Below, in pieces: positions 7,986-17,642 of a stretch of DNA of 37,799 nt (its first letter is position 1; every line of letters begins with the position of its first letter). This DNA is from Daejeonella sp. (GTDB lineage: Bacteria; Bacteroidota; Bacteroidia; Sphingobacteriales; Sphingobacteriaceae). Location of the stretch: contig NZ_JAUXXZ010000018.1 in NCBI RefSeq assembly GCF_030684675.1, positions 1 to 37,799 on the forward strand, in the 5' to 3' direction. The notes beneath the pieces are model-generated. The model did no database searches. It was not told the DNA's origin and saw only the letters and a list, made by a program, of their open reading frames with translations. The position numbers were made by a program, and so were the translations under genes.

Positions 7986-10877
7986 TTAGAATAATCCCAA
8001 CTGCCCTTTATCATCAATATCCAGATCCTCCGGATTGGTGATTTCAAAATCAATTTTCTTTGCCGGCTTTATTTCTTCTTTTGGAGGTTCTTCATAAACT
8101 ACTGCGATTTCCTGATCCTCAGCAATATTATCAGCCGCAATATCGCCGATGATCTCCTCATCACTTTCGCCTTCCTGCAATGATTCAGTTTCTGGCAAAG
8201 GCACTTCCACTATAATTCCAGTACCCTCCGTAGGCTCTATTTCAGCATCAATATCCCTTGCCTGAGAAGAAACAGGAGTTGCAGTATGGACTCCTGGCTC
8301 ATCAGTTTCATCCGGTTCAGGATCCGGGGCAAATATCTCTTCATCTTCTTCATCAATAGCTAAAGGAATAAGTTGAATCTCTTTCACTGAATGAGGGCTG
8401 AGCCTGTTCCCCATAGCTTTCATTCCTTTAACTTCAATTGCCTCACTCAGATCAAGTTCAGATTCCTCTTCTATTTTGGTTTTACCCTTCAATACTTCCA
8501 GTTTGATCTTCGGTTTCACATGCCCTGAAATCAGAATCAGTTTTGATCCCGGTTCTTCGCTGATTATACTGGTCTTCTTACCGATGGAAGCATTTTCAAA
8601 AACAAATCGTTTGAGATAATGAGCACCAGATTTACCTTCAAGATAGATCAGGGTGAATACCTTTTCCGGATTAAACTTCTCAATCAGCAGCAAGCGATCA
8701 TCAAAATGATTACTCAAATCAAAGCTACTCAGCTCATAGACGCCTTGCGGATTTAGTGTAAGAATTCTGTCATCACCATCAAATTCTCCAAGATACTTGC
8801 CCCGTCCATCCACATTCAGACGCTTCAGAATTTCATCATACCATATCTTACGTCCTGATAAGGTAGAGATACCCTTGCTCTTCAGCACAACTTTCTTCAC
8901 AGGGTATTTTGTCACGATATTCCCCATTGAACTTCTGCCCTTAATCACCTGATCAGCAAAATCAATGTCGAACTGTAGTTTCTTCAGTTTGGAATGAGGC
9001 TTAAGCTGAACATTAATTATTTCAGCTTCGCCGTTCGGATTTGCTGTAAAATACAACACTTTTGATCCCTTGCCACCCTTGGTCAGGTCGTACTCCTTAT
9101 CACGGGTAACACCCAGAACCGAGAATCGTTTAATATAAGCTGTACCGCTTTCACCATCCCTGTAGATCAGGTTATAGACCGTACGCTCATCATTCTTCTT
9201 AAACACCTGGGCGTGGACTATCCCCTTACCTGCAAAGGTTTTTTCAGCGACTTTTGAAACATTGAACTTGCCATCCTCTCTGAAAACAATTACCTCATCC
9301 AGATCAGAGCAATCACAAACAAATTCATCCTTACGAAGTCCGGTTCCAATGAAGCCGTCTTCCCGGTTCATGTATAATTTAACATTGGCTAGTGCCACTT
9401 TTGAAGCCTCCACCCGATCGAAAGCCCTGATCTCTGTCTTGCGCTCTCTGCCAGAACCATATTTACTCTTTAACTTCTCAAACCAGGCAATCGCATAATC
9501 TGTGAGATGTTTGAGATACCTATTTACTTCCTTAATATCACTTTCCAAAGCCAATAACTGCTCGTCAGATTTCTTAAGGTCAAAGCGGGTAATGCTGCTC
9601 ATCGGTTTATCGATCAGCTTTTTGTAATCTTCAGGGAGAATCTCCCGGTATAGTTGGGAGAAGAACGGACTAAACAATTTATTTAAAACTTCAACAACAG
9701 CTTCAAAATTACCAGACCCTTCATATTCCGGATTCTTATACATCCCTTCCTGTATGAATATTTTGAGCAATGAGCTGAAAAATATCTTTTCCTTGAGTTC
9801 GGCAAGCTTAATTTCAAGCTCCAGTTTAAGCAGGCCTTTAGTGTGCTGGGTACTCTCAACCAGAATATCATTCACACTCATGAAATATGGCTTATCACCC
9901 TTAATAATACAGGTATTGGGAGAGATTGAAACCTCACAATCTGTGAATGCATAGAGCGCATCGATCGTCACATCAGGTGAGATACCCGGTGCCAGATGAA
10001 TGATGATCTCAACATCCTTTGCAGTATTATCCTCGATCTTTTTGATCTTGATTTTACCTTTATCATTGGCTGAAATCACACTGTCAATCAGTCCGCCGGT
10101 AGTTGTAGTATAAGGTATCTCGGTTATAGCCAGAGTCTTCTTATCCCGTTCAATAATTTTGGCTCTAACCCTGATTCTGCCGCCCCGCATCCCTTCATTG
10201 TAATTACTGAAATCGGCCATACCCCCCATCTGAAAATCGGGAAGAAGATCTGGACGATTACCTTTTAAAACTTCAATCGAAGCATCGATCAGCTCCACAA
10301 AATTATGAGGCATTATTTTAGTCGCGAGGCCAACGGCAATACCATCTGCACCCTGAGCAAGTAATAGCGGAAATTTTACAGGGAGAGTAACCGGTTCCCG
10401 GTTACGACCATCATAACTACTTTGCCATTCGGTGGTGTCGGGATTGAATACTACCTCATTTGCAAATTTAGAAAGCCTGGCTTCGATATATCGGGGTGCA
10501 GCTGCAGAGTCACCTGTTATAGGATCTCCCCAGTTACCCTGAGTATCAATCAACAAATTCTTTTGGCCAATCTGAACCATGGCATCACCGATTGAAGCAT
10601 CCCCATGAGGATGATACTTCATTGTATTACCAATAACGTTGGCAGCCTTATTAAAGCGTCCGTCGTCCATCTCCTTAAGAGAATGTAAAATACGACGCTG
10701 AACCGGCTTTAAACCATCATGAATATGAGGAACTGCGCGATCCAGAATAACATAGGATGCATAATCTAAAAACCAATTTTCATATAAACCGGAAAGCGAT
10801 GTTACATTATGTAAAGCTTTTTCTTCGCCTGCCGTATTGTTGTTTTCGCTGTCTGTGCTTTCTATTTCTTCACTCAT
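7986..10877 (-). CDS. parC: DNA topoisomerase IV subunit A (ParC)
   Basis: A 963-residue type IIA topoisomerase A subunit that breaks and rejoins DNA to decatenate chromosomes with ParE. The reading frame is open upstream to 10931, but the ATG at 10877 (protein starting MSEEIEST) is preferred because the 18 extra residues (MHFHPITY...) do not fit the family. Seen: DGLKPVQRRILHSL near the start, GDASIGDAMV, and the catalytic Tyr in AAPRYIEARLS (Tyr130). The winged-helix and coiled-coil parts follow, then a C-terminal beta-propeller-like domain. The last ~120 residues are very acidic (many Glu/Asp) and end in DDKGQLGLF. It is longer than E. coli ParC (752). ParC rather than GyrA is chosen because a Bacteroidota-type ParE is nearby; no classical GyrA box was found by eye. 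Confidence 0.9.
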   Translation of the reverse strand: MSEEIESTDSENNNTAGEEKALHNVTSLSGLYENWFLDYASYVILDRAVPHIHDGLKPVQRRILHSLKEMDDGRFNKAANVIGNTMKYHPHGDASIGDAMVQIGQKNLLIDTQGNWGDPITGDSAAAPRYIEARLSKFANEVVFNPDTTEWQSSYDGRNREPVTLPVKFPLLLAQGADGIAVGLATKIMPHNFVELIDASIEVLKGNRPDLLPDFQMGGMADFSNYNEGMRGGRIRVRAKIIERDKKTLAITEIPYTTTTGGLIDSVISANDKGKIKIKKIEDNTAKDVEIIIHLAPGISPDVTIDALYAFTDCEVSISPNTCIIKGDKPYFMSVNDILVESTQHTKGLLKLELEIKLAELKEKIFFSSLLKIFIQEGMYKNPEYEGSGNFEAVVEVLNKLFSPFFSQLYREILPEDYKKLIDKPMSSITRFDLKKSDEQLLALESDIKEVNRYLKHLTDYAIAWFEKLKSKYGSGRERKTEIRAFDRVEASKVALANVKLYMNREDGFIGTGLRKDEFVCDCSDLDEVIVFREDGKFNVSKVAEKTFAGKGIVHAQVFKKNDERTVYNLIYRDGESGTAYIKRFSVLGVTRDKEYDLTKGGKGSKVLYFTANPNGEAEIINVQLKPHSKLKKLQFDIDFADQVIKGRSSMGNIVTKYPVKKVVLKSKGISTLSGRKIWYDEILKRLNVDGRGKYLGEFDGDDRILTLNPQGVYELSSFDLSNHFDDRLLLIEKFNPEKVFTLIYLEGKSGAHYLKRFVFENASIGKKTSIISEEPGSKLILISGHVKPKIKLEVLKGKTKIEEESELDLSEAIEVKGMKAMGNRLSPHSVKEIQLIPLAIDEEDEEIFAPDPEPDETDEPGVHTATPVSSQARDIDAEIEPTEGTGIIVEVPLPETESLQEGESDEEIIGDIAADNIAEDQEIAVVYEEPPKEEIKPAKKIDFEITNPEDLDIDDKGQLGLF

Positions 10878-11128
10878 CCTTAAATATGAAATTCTATTGT
10901 GGTAAATATAAGTTATCGGATGAAAATGCAAGCGCTAAGTTTTAAACAGCTCGTAATTAAATTTCACTATTTTAGGAATACTTAAAATGCTGTTACGAAA
11001 AATCAATTCATAGTCAAAGAATATTAAATGTATTTATTTCATTGATATTCAATATTTTACAGTTAAATTCACTAATAAAAGCAACCATTTAAATCCTTTA
11101 GTCGTGTATATCTTAAATAGCTATTAAA

Positions 11129-11782
11129 TTGAGTAATTCGATTAAACAATTACCTCATCAACTTCGCGAGGATTGTATACGCGGATTAGCAAGTAGTCAG
11201 AAAAAATTGTATTACAATTTTTATGGCTTTGCTATGGGGATTTGTTTGAGATATGCCTGCGACAGAGATGAAGCGAAGCAAATAGTGAATGACGGTTTTT
11301 ATAAGGTATTAACACGTTTGGATCGGTATGATCCCTCGAAGCCATTTTTACCATGGCTTTCCCGTATAATGACTAATACGGCGATCGACCATTACCGCGC
11401 TGAGTTGAAGCACCCCATTACCAGTGATCTTGCTGAGCTGGAATTTAAGGGTAAAGAGAACGACATCCAGAGTAAACTTAACTATGACGATCTGATCAAA
11501 TTAGTACAAAACTTACCCCCTGGTTACCGGACAGTATTCAATCTATTTGCGATTGATGGTTTTACACATGAAGAAATATCTGAACAACTAGGCATTTCGG
11601 TAGGTACATCTAAATCGAATCTATTCAAGGCTAGGCAAAAACTCCGATCAATGCTTGATGCAAATGATAATAAAAAAGAAATAATTACAACAGAAATAAA
11701 CACAGTACCGAATACAGCAATAATTTTCAATGAGCAATTTGAGCCCAAACAAGACAGACAAATTTTTCAGGCAGGCACTTAA
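11129..11782 (+). CDS. ECF-type RNA polymerase sigma factor
   Basis: A 217-residue sigma-70 family protein. Region 2 covers about residues 25-95 (DEAKQIVNDGFYKVLTRL; PFLPWLSRIMTNTAIDHYR). Region 4 covers about 120-175, with the helix-turn-helix THEEISEQLGISVGTSKSNL. The start is TTG at 11129: an in-frame stop lies 5 codons upstream and the first internal ATG (residue ~36) would cut into region 2. The C-terminal ~40 residues are non-conserved. The next gene starts inside this one (53-bp overlap), which suggests translational coupling to a partner that controls it. Region 3 is absent, as in ECF factors. Confidence 0.9.
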   Translation: MSNSIKQLPHQLREDCIRGLASSQKKLYYNFYGFAMGICLRYACDRDEAKQIVNDGFYKVLTRLDRYDPSKPFLPWLSRIMTNTAIDHYRAELKHPITSDLAELEFKGKENDIQSKLNYDDLIKLVQNLPPGYRTVFNLFAIDGFTHEEISEQLGISVGTSKSNLFKARQKLRSMLDANDNKKEIITTEINTVPNTAIIFNEQFEPKQDRQIFQAGT

Positions 11783-12986
11783 ATCAAGTCCGGATCTTTC
11801 TCCTGAAGAGAAAGACTGGAATGAAATGGAGCGTCTACTGAAAGGCAAGCCCGATAAGCGGCCTGTCATTGGCTGGATTTTCTGGCCGGCTGGAATAGCT
11901 GCGGGCTTGCTTATCTTTCTATCAGTATGGCTTTTACGCGAAACCGAAATCCAGTTGGCTGATGGTGCTAAGAAAGGCAGCAGCAAAGTTGACAAGCAAA
12001 ATATAGAGAACAGATTACCAAATGAAGATGGAAGTACAATTCCTCAGGATGCCCTGCCAGATCCAGTTAATCCTGATGAAGCAAAACCGTTCGGCTTGGA
12101 TGAAATCTTTGTGAAACTGGAAAGTAAAAAACCAGTTGACAATCTTATCGGGACAGCGATTACCAAGCCCATTAATTCAGAAGCCATAACGCAGAACCAG
12201 CCTTTCAATATGGCGCTTTATCAGGGGCTCAGAAATATCAATATCCTGCCATCAGATGATTTTTCAGCAATTAAGGCAGTTACATTAAGAGCTTTAAAGA
12301 GTCCAACTATCGACAGCAACTCCAAAAGATTGGAAACTAACATTGAAAAGCCAACCGGAAGGCTGTCTTTGAGCATGGCCTTCACTACTGATATGAATAC
12401 CGTAAACAGTTTATCAAAAAGCAAGGCAGGGCTTAGTTACGGTATTGGCCTGAATTATAAAATCTCGAAGATCTTATCTGCAGGTACCGGCATCTATTTA
12501 TCACAAAAGTCTTACACTTCAGATAAATACTCTTATAATACCACAGAGAAGCCGTTTTCTACCTGGGCGTCTTACTCAAAGCAGATCGATGCATTTTGTA
12601 ATGTAATCGATATACCGCTTAACCTGAGTGTTCTGATGACTAAAACTAAAAAGACAGGCATTGTCGCATCTGCCGGATTATCCTCTTATATTATGCTCTC
12701 CGAGAAGTATAATTTCATTTATAATCCTACTCCAAATTACCCATCTTCAGGGAGAACATACACAATCAAAAATAAAAATCAGCACATTTTGAGTGTTGTC
12801 AATTTATCTGTGGGCGTTGAAAAACCTCTGGGCAAGCAAAGCAGCATTGTCATCCAACCCTATGCAAAATTACCATTGACTGGGATCGGACAGGGTAAAA
12901 CGGAGTTGAAATCTTTCGGAATTGGATTTCAGTTAAATTATTCGATGAAAAAAAAGAATAAATTCTTTAACAGGCGATCGGAATAA
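11730..12986 (+). CDS. Anti-sigma-like membrane-anchored protein with C-terminal outer-membrane beta-barrel-like domain
   Basis: A 418-residue protein. Residues 1-46 are hydrophilic and contain SPEEKDWNEMERLL, like the short cytoplasmic anti-sigma segment seen before membrane anchors in Bacteroidota. Residues 47-69 form one strong membrane helix (WIFWPAGIAAGLLIFLSVW). Residues 70-210 are a low-complexity Asp/Pro/Asn/Lys linker. Residues 211-418 show alternating aromatic/hydrophobic strands (RLSLSMAF; LSYGIGLNYKIS; GTGIYLSQKSY; GIGFQLNYS) typical of a small outer-membrane barrel. It overlaps the sigma gene by 53 bp, so it is likely its regulator. The mix of an inner-membrane anchor and a barrel in one chain is odd. 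Its stop abuts the stop of the convergent gene with no gap. Confidence 0.7.
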   Translation: MSNLSPNKTDKFFRQALKSSPDLSPEEKDWNEMERLLKGKPDKRPVIGWIFWPAGIAAGLLIFLSVWLLRETEIQLADGAKKGSSKVDKQNIENRLPNEDGSTIPQDALPDPVNPDEAKPFGLDEIFVKLESKKPVDNLIGTAITKPINSEAITQNQPFNMALYQGLRNINILPSDDFSAIKAVTLRALKSPTIDSNSKRLETNIEKPTGRLSLSMAFTTDMNTVNSLSKSKAGLSYGIGLNYKISKILSAGTGIYLSQKSYTSDKYSYNTTEKPFSTWASYSKQIDAFCNVIDIPLNLSVLMTKTKKTGIVASAGLSSYIMLSEKYNFIYNPTPNYPSSGRTYTIKNKNQHILSVVNLSVGVEKPLGKQSSIVIQPYAKLPLTGIGQGKTELKSFGIGFQLNYSMKKKNKFFNRRSE

Positions 12987-14561
12987 TTATTTCTTCTTTA
13001 TAAACACCAGTTCTACACGACGATTTAACTGACGGCCACTGTCGGTACTGTTATCGGCAACTGGCAGTGTATATGACTTGCTTAGAGCAGGCATACTGAT
13101 TTTCTCTCCCAGCATTTCACTAACAGCATTAATAATAGCTTTATTTCTACGATCGGAAAGTGCATAATTGTATTCCAGACTTCCGTAATTATCGGTGTGA
13201 CCAGAGATATTAATCGAATACTGATTTCTTACTTGCTTATACTTATTGATGGCTGTCCGGAGCTTGCTCATTTCTTCCACTGTTATGTCTGATTTATCAA
13301 AATCAAACAGGATCACAACATTGGGCATTTCAAATTCCGGTTCTGTTAGCACCACTTTCTTCTGAGCAGGTGAAGTTACGTCTACAGGCTTGGGAGCCGG
13401 CACTGATCTCTGTTTAGGTTGAACGGGCGTAGCAGCGACAGGAGCGGCTTGAGAAACAGGTGTAGGTGCTTGCTGTACTGCGGCAACAGGCTGCTCTGCC
13501 GGCTTAGTAATTTCCTTTTTATAATTTGCAGGAAGGATCTCTTCAAGCGTTTTTCCTTGTAAAATCAAATTGGGATCAATCACTTTGCTCAAATCAGGGT
13601 AGTCAACAAATCCTGGCTGTTGCAAATCTTTTTTCGAAGTCAGACTGCGGTCTTCTATAAAAACTCCTGAATCATAGATATTATCAGCAACATCGGCGAT
13701 TACGATTTTAAGATGATACTTCTTATAGGGTGTAACATAGCTTTGTGCAACAAGCTTTTTAGTGATCCCATCGTAACGCAGGTTACGGTAAAGATTTGGG
13801 TCAAGAGTCTTCAATAGTTCAGGGTCAGCCTGAATTACTGTCTGATCGCCCGGTACAGGGCCGCTCATCGTAAAGATTGAACCTATACCTCTTAATACTC
13901 TGCCCGGTAAGGTTCCTTTGTAGGTTGATTTTAATGGCTCCTGCCTTTTGATTACGACCTGCTTGTATAAGTTATTATCAATAAAATGATCCTGATTAAG
14001 TTTGAAGTTTACTGTATTTATACTTACAGGAACACCGGATCCGGGTATCAATGCGATATTCTTAGTACTGCTTTCATCAGAAACAATAAAAGCAAAAACA
14101 TCATTATAGGGTGAATCTACATACTCAGGATATTCATCAGAACCAAACTGATAATTAAACTGTATACTGTTATCCATTGGTACAAAATCGAATTCAACGC
14201 TGCAGATATCAAATAACTTACCGCTAACTATTGCCGATAGATCCGGATCTGTTTGAGGGGATAAAATATCTCCGAAAGTTGAACTTTGATTATGGGAATT
14301 ATTATATCCTGCAACATTGAAAGAGTTTCCAGTTGAAAGGATTAAGCCCTTTTGTACCTGCAAAATATTACCGGTACTGGTATAGGACAGGGTAGATAAG
14401 GGATAACCTTTAAATTTAATATTTCCGATTACTACTCCCTGACCGCTAAAATTCTTCTTTACCCATTCATCCACCTTAATAGACGATAACCTGATTTGGG
14501 CGAAACTATTAGCAGCTGAAAATAACACTGCAACAAGCAGAAATAGATATTTCTTCATCAT
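12987..14561 (-). CDS. OmpA-family protein with choice-of-anchor-L-like domain
   Basis: A 524-residue secreted protein. The signal peptide ends near residue 22 (SFAQ). Residues ~40-305 resemble the choice-of-anchor L domain (LSTGNSFNVAG; FNYQFGSDEYPEY at ~135-147; VFAFIVSD; IADVADNIYDSGVFIED), more often found in large adhesins with a C-terminal sorting signal. Residues ~352-405 are a Pro/Ala/Gln-rich linker. Residues 414-524 are an OmpA/MotB-like peptidoglycan-binding domain, with Asp456 in GHTDNYG and Arg472 in SDRRN as the expected binding residues. It probably exposes a surface domain while holding the cell wall. A terminator (14582-14615) separates it from the parE-cdd operon upstream. 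Confidence 0.85.
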   Translation of the reverse strand: MMKKYLFLLVAVLFSAANSFAQIRLSSIKVDEWVKKNFSGQGVVIGNIKFKGYPLSTLSYTSTGNILQVQKGLILSTGNSFNVAGYNNSHNQSSTFGDILSPQTDPDLSAIVSGKLFDICSVEFDFVPMDNSIQFNYQFGSDEYPEYVDSPYNDVFAFIVSDESSTKNIALIPGSGVPVSINTVNFKLNQDHFIDNNLYKQVVIKRQEPLKSTYKGTLPGRVLRGIGSIFTMSGPVPGDQTVIQADPELLKTLDPNLYRNLRYDGITKKLVAQSYVTPYKKYHLKIVIADVADNIYDSGVFIEDRSLTSKKDLQQPGFVDYPDLSKVIDPNLILQGKTLEEILPANYKKEITKPAEQPVAAVQQAPTPVSQAAPVAATPVQPKQRSVPAPKPVDVTSPAQKKVVLTEPEFEMPNVVILFDFDKSDITVEEMSKLRTAINKYKQVRNQYSINISGHTDNYGSLEYNYALSDRRNKAIINAVSEMLGEKISMPALSKSYTLPVADNSTDSGRQLNRRVELVFIKKK

Positions 14562-14581
14562 TGATCGATATTAGAATTAAA

Positions 14582-14615
14582 AGGATTATTCAATAAAGAT
14601 CTATTGAATAATCCT
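14582..14615 (-). terminator. Rho-independent terminator after parE-cdd
   Basis: AGGATTATTCAATA (14582-14595) is perfectly complementary to TATTGAATAATCCT (14602-14615), loop of 6. Reading on the minus strand it is followed by TTTTAATT. It lies about 50 bp after the cdd stop codon and before the start of the OmpA-family gene. Confidence 0.8.
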
Positions 14616-14667
14616 GTTCAATTGCGGGTGTAGTAAATTGAACACCTTCACACAATACAATTTACGA

Positions 14668-15159
14668 TTATTTTTGAAGTCTTGTTTCTGCAAAAGCAAA
14701 AGGAAGCAAACTTTTTATTCCTTCGGTCCGGATAATTGAACCGTTACGGCAATAAAAGAGAACATTGATTGGGCTGGACTGTTTCTTTTCGTATTCTGCC
14801 ATTACCTGAAGGCAGGCACCACATGAAGTAACAGGCTCCTTTATTTCAAAATGATCAGTCTGGGCGGTTATAGCCATGCTGATAATCTTATCATCCGGAT
14901 AAGTGGAGCCGATAGCGAATAGAGCCACCCGTTCAGCACATAATCCGGATGGGTAGGCTACATTCTCCTGATTACTACCATAAACTATCTTTCCGCTTTC
15001 GAGTTGCACAGCTACCCCTACCCTGAATCCTGAATAAGGAGAATGTGAACTTGACATTGCTTTCTCTGACTCCCGACAAAGATTTTTATCTGATTTACTT
15101 AATTCATCTACCGAAGAATACTCCTCAAAAGATATGGAAAGGTTTTTTTTCTCTATCAT
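14668..15159 (-). CDS. cdd: Cytidine deaminase
   Basis: A 163-residue zinc-dependent deaminase that converts cytidine/deoxycytidine to uridine in pyrimidine salvage. The zinc-site motif CAE is at residues 74-76 (Cys74 ligand, Glu76 proton shuttle), and the second half SCGAC at 112-116 supplies Cys113 and Cys116. SGFRVGVA and [12 protein letters not shown] are family blocks. The length is slightly more than the ~130-residue tetrameric type because of an N-terminal extension. Its start overlaps the parE stop by 4 bp (15156-15159), so the two genes are coupled. A terminator follows the gene. Confidence 0.93.
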   Translation of the reverse strand: MIEKKNLSISFEEYSSVDELSKSDKNLCRESEKAMSSSHSPYSGFRVGVAVQLESGKIVYGSNQENVAYPSGLCAERVALFAIGSTYPDDKIISMAITAQTDHFEIKEPVTSCGACLQVMAEYEKKQSSPINVLFYCRNGSIIRTEGIKSLLPFAFAETRLQK

Positions 15160-17036
15160 GATACCTCGGCTAATAATGCTGCTGCTTCCTGCTCCTCTGC
15201 AATAAAATCAACCTCAACACGCAGGTTCTGAATGATATGCTGCTGCCTGTCGGGAGTATTTTTACCCATATAATATTCCAGAAGACTTTTAATCCCCTGT
15301 TCTTTCGATAAAATTACAGGATCAAGCCTTATATCCGCACCGATAAACAACCCAAATTCTTCAGGAGATATCTCACCCAGGCCCTTGAACCTGGTTATTT
15401 CCGGTTTATTCCCAAGTTTATGAATCGCCCGCTGCCGTTCTTCATCACTGTAGCAATAGATTGTTTCCTTCTTATTTCTGACCCTGAAAAGTGGGGTTTG
15501 AAGGATAGATACATGTCCGGCTTTAACCAGATCCGGAAAGAATTGAAGGAAAAATGTCATTAATAATAATCGGATGTGCATTCCATCCACATCTGCATCT
15601 GTTGCAAATACAATATTATTATAACGCAGATTATCCAATCCGTCTTCAATGTTCAGAGCATGCTGGAGCAAATTAAATTCCTCATTTTCATACACAACCT
15701 TTTTTGTCAAACCAAAGCAATTGAGGGGCTTACCCTTCAGACTAAATACAGCCTGCGTCATTACATCCCTCGATTTGGTAATGGAACCACTCGCAGAATC
15801 GCCCTCAGTTATAAACAGTGTTGTATCCTGTTTTCGTTCATGATTATCATCAAAATGAATTTTACAATCCCTTAATTTCTTATTGTGTAATGAGGCCTTT
15901 TTTGCACGCTCATTCGCCAGCTTTTTGATACCTGCAATATCTTTTCGCTCACGTTCCGACTGAAGTATCCTTTTCAGTAGCGCATCCGCATCAGCAGGAT
16001 GTTTATGAAGATAATCATCCAGTTCTTTCTTGATAAAATCATTGATGAATGTGCGAACCGAAGGTCCATTAGGAGCTATATTCTGCGATCCGAGTTTGGT
16101 CTTGGTTTGCGATTCAAATACCGGCTCCTGTACCCTGATTGAAATGGCAGAAACAATAGAAGCCCTTACATCCGAGGCATCGAACTCCTTTTTATAAAAT
16201 TCACGAATGGTTTTAACAACCGCCTCCCTGAATGCTGCCTGATGCGTTCCTCCCTGCGTGGTATGCTGTCCGTTGACGAAAGAATAATATTCTTCTCCAT
16301 ATTGCTGACCGTGGGTCATAGCCACCTCTATATCCTCACCCTTAAGGTGAATAATCGGATACCGAAGGGTTTCTGCCTCGGTGTTTCTGGTGAGCAGGTC
16401 GTATAACCCTCTTTCAGAGAAAAATTTAGTGCCGTTAAAATTGATCGTCAACCCGGAATTAAGGAACACATAATTCCAGATCATGCTTTCTACAAATTCA
16501 GGGATATAATGATAGTTCCTGAAGATAGTTTCATCCGCATAAAAAACAACTGAAGTTCCGTTTCGCTGGGTGCTTTCAGTTTCAGGCAAGTCGTTCACCA
16601 GAACCCCCTGCTCAAATTCAGCCTTTTTTGTACGGCCATCACGATAGGACTGAACAGTAAAACTGGAGGAAAGAGCATTTACCGCCTTGGTACCTACTCC
16701 ATTTAAACCAACCGACTTCTGAAAGGCTTTGGAGTCATACTTACCGCCGGTATTGATCTTGGACACACAATCGATCACTTTTCCCAAAGGAATTCCCCGA
16801 CCGTAATCACGAATAGATACCTTTTTATCACTCACGGTAACCTCAATCGTCCGGCCGGAGCCCATCACAAACTCGTCAATCGAGTTATCCAGTATTTCTT
16901 TGAGTAAAACGTAAATTCCATCATCGTAAGCCGACCCATCACCCAGTTTCCCGATGTACATCCCCGGACGTAAGCGAATATGTTCTTTCCAGTCGAGCGA
17001 TCGAATACTATCATCACTATAATCTATTTCAGCCAT
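15156..17036 (-). CDS. parE: DNA topoisomerase IV subunit B (ParE)
   Basis: A 626-residue type IIA topoisomerase B subunit. The GHKL ATPase domain has [12 protein letters not shown] with Glu47 and Asn51, DYGRGIPLG (~77-85) and [15 protein letters not shown]. The TOPRIM domain has [11 protein letters not shown] and [10 protein letters not shown], with the acidic residues for Mg2+. The sequence ends after the short tail typical of ParE. It supplies the ATP-driven gate for ParC (7986-10877, same strand, 4.3 kb away). cdd follows with a 4-bp overlap. A possible promoter element is at 17067-17074. Confidence 0.93.
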   Translation of the reverse strand: MAEIDYSDDSIRSLDWKEHIRLRPGMYIGKLGDGSAYDDGIYVLLKEILDNSIDEFVMGSGRTIEVTVSDKKVSIRDYGRGIPLGKVIDCVSKINTGGKYDSKAFQKSVGLNGVGTKAVNALSSSFTVQSYRDGRTKKAEFEQGVLVNDLPETESTQRNGTSVVFYADETIFRNYHYIPEFVESMIWNYVFLNSGLTINFNGTKFFSERGLYDLLTRNTEAETLRYPIIHLKGEDIEVAMTHGQQYGEEYYSFVNGQHTTQGGTHQAAFREAVVKTIREFYKKEFDASDVRASIVSAISIRVQEPVFESQTKTKLGSQNIAPNGPSVRTFINDFIKKELDDYLHKHPADADALLKRILQSERERKDIAGIKKLANERAKKASLHNKKLRDCKIHFDDNHERKQDTTLFITEGDSASGSITKSRDVMTQAVFSLKGKPLNCFGLTKKVVYENEEFNLLQHALNIEDGLDNLRYNNIVFATDADVDGMHIRLLLMTFFLQFFPDLVKAGHVSILQTPLFRVRNKKETIYCYSDEERQRAIHKLGNKPEITRFKGLGEISPEEFGLFIGADIRLDPVILSKEQGIKSLLEYYMGKNTPDRQQHIIQNLRVEVDFIAEEQEAAALLAEVS

Positions 17037-17066
17037 CCTTATCTATAAATAATACCTGTACAATTA

Positions 17067-17074
17067 CAAATTTA
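17067..17074 (-). promoter_or_regulatory. Candidate -7 promoter element upstream of parE
   Basis: CAAATTTA reads TAAATTTG on the minus strand (TAnnTTTG). It lies about 30 bp upstream of the parE start codon. The surroundings are AT-rich and no -33 element is seen, so chance is likely. Confidence 0.2.
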
Positions 17075-17221
17075 AAATTTAGATCGGCATACTACCTGCT
17101 TAGATTTCCACATTTAAACACCGGAAATATAGAATTGCTGCTTGCTTAAAAATTATTTCTTAATAAGATAAGCTGCTCTATTTTCAACTGACCCAGAATG
17201 GGTCAAATGTTAATAGCAATA

Positions 17222-17572
17222 AATTAGCACGAAAATCCCGTCCGCCCAGGCTACCCTGTACACACATTTTTTTAATATGGAGGTTCCGGCCTGCGCCCAA
17301 TGACAACGTTTTGTTGTTAATTGGGAGATCGGCCTTCGCCGGGATCGGAGTGGAAACGACCGTACATTTAGATTCCGGCGAAGGGAATCTCCTATAATAT
17401 ATCGCATCGCCTTGTCATTCCCGAAAGCGGGAACCTTCTATACATATCTTTTGCAATTCTTTATATCCTCTATGATGTTATACAACTCAATTTAAATCAA
17501 TCTTTTGCTCGTTTAATCTCGTAATATTTGTGTGTACAGGGTAGCCGCCCAGGGCGGGCGCTTGTGCGAATT
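17222..17572. mobile_element. Palindrome-rich, MITE-like element with inverted ends
   Basis: CTACCCTGTACACACA (17251-17266) is a perfect inverted copy of TGTGTGTACAGGGTAG (17529-17544). Outside these, similarity continues imperfectly (GTCCGCCCAGG near 17240-17250 against GCCCAGGGCGGGC near 17547-17559; ATTAGCAC against GTGCGAAT at the outermost ends). Inside are nested inverted repeats: CCCAATGACAAC... at 17296-17325, a pair at 17325-17347/17370-17392 (GGAGAT..CCTTCGCCGG), and a TCATTCCCGAAAGCGGGAA palindrome at 17415-17433. There is no transposase or convincing coding frame. It looks like a non-autonomous element or a fused group of REP-like repeats. No clear target-site duplication was found. 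Confidence 0.5.
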
Positions 17573-17642
17573 ATAGAAATCGGGGTCGAAGTAAAACATC
17601 ATTCCGCATAATTTATCCTAGAAGACCAAAATCAAACAAAAA

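Noticed and set aside
10878-10931. Upstream extension of parC adding 18 residues
   Set aside because: The added residues (MHFHPITY...) do not fit the family, and the ATG at 10877 gives a normal N-terminus.
15576-15875. 99-residue plus-strand frame inside parE
   Set aside because: Antisense to the TOPRIM part of parE; it is a shadow of that conserved coding sequence.
17210-17407. 65-residue minus-strand frame in the repeat element
   Set aside because: It lies across the palindromes of the MITE-like element and has no protein character.
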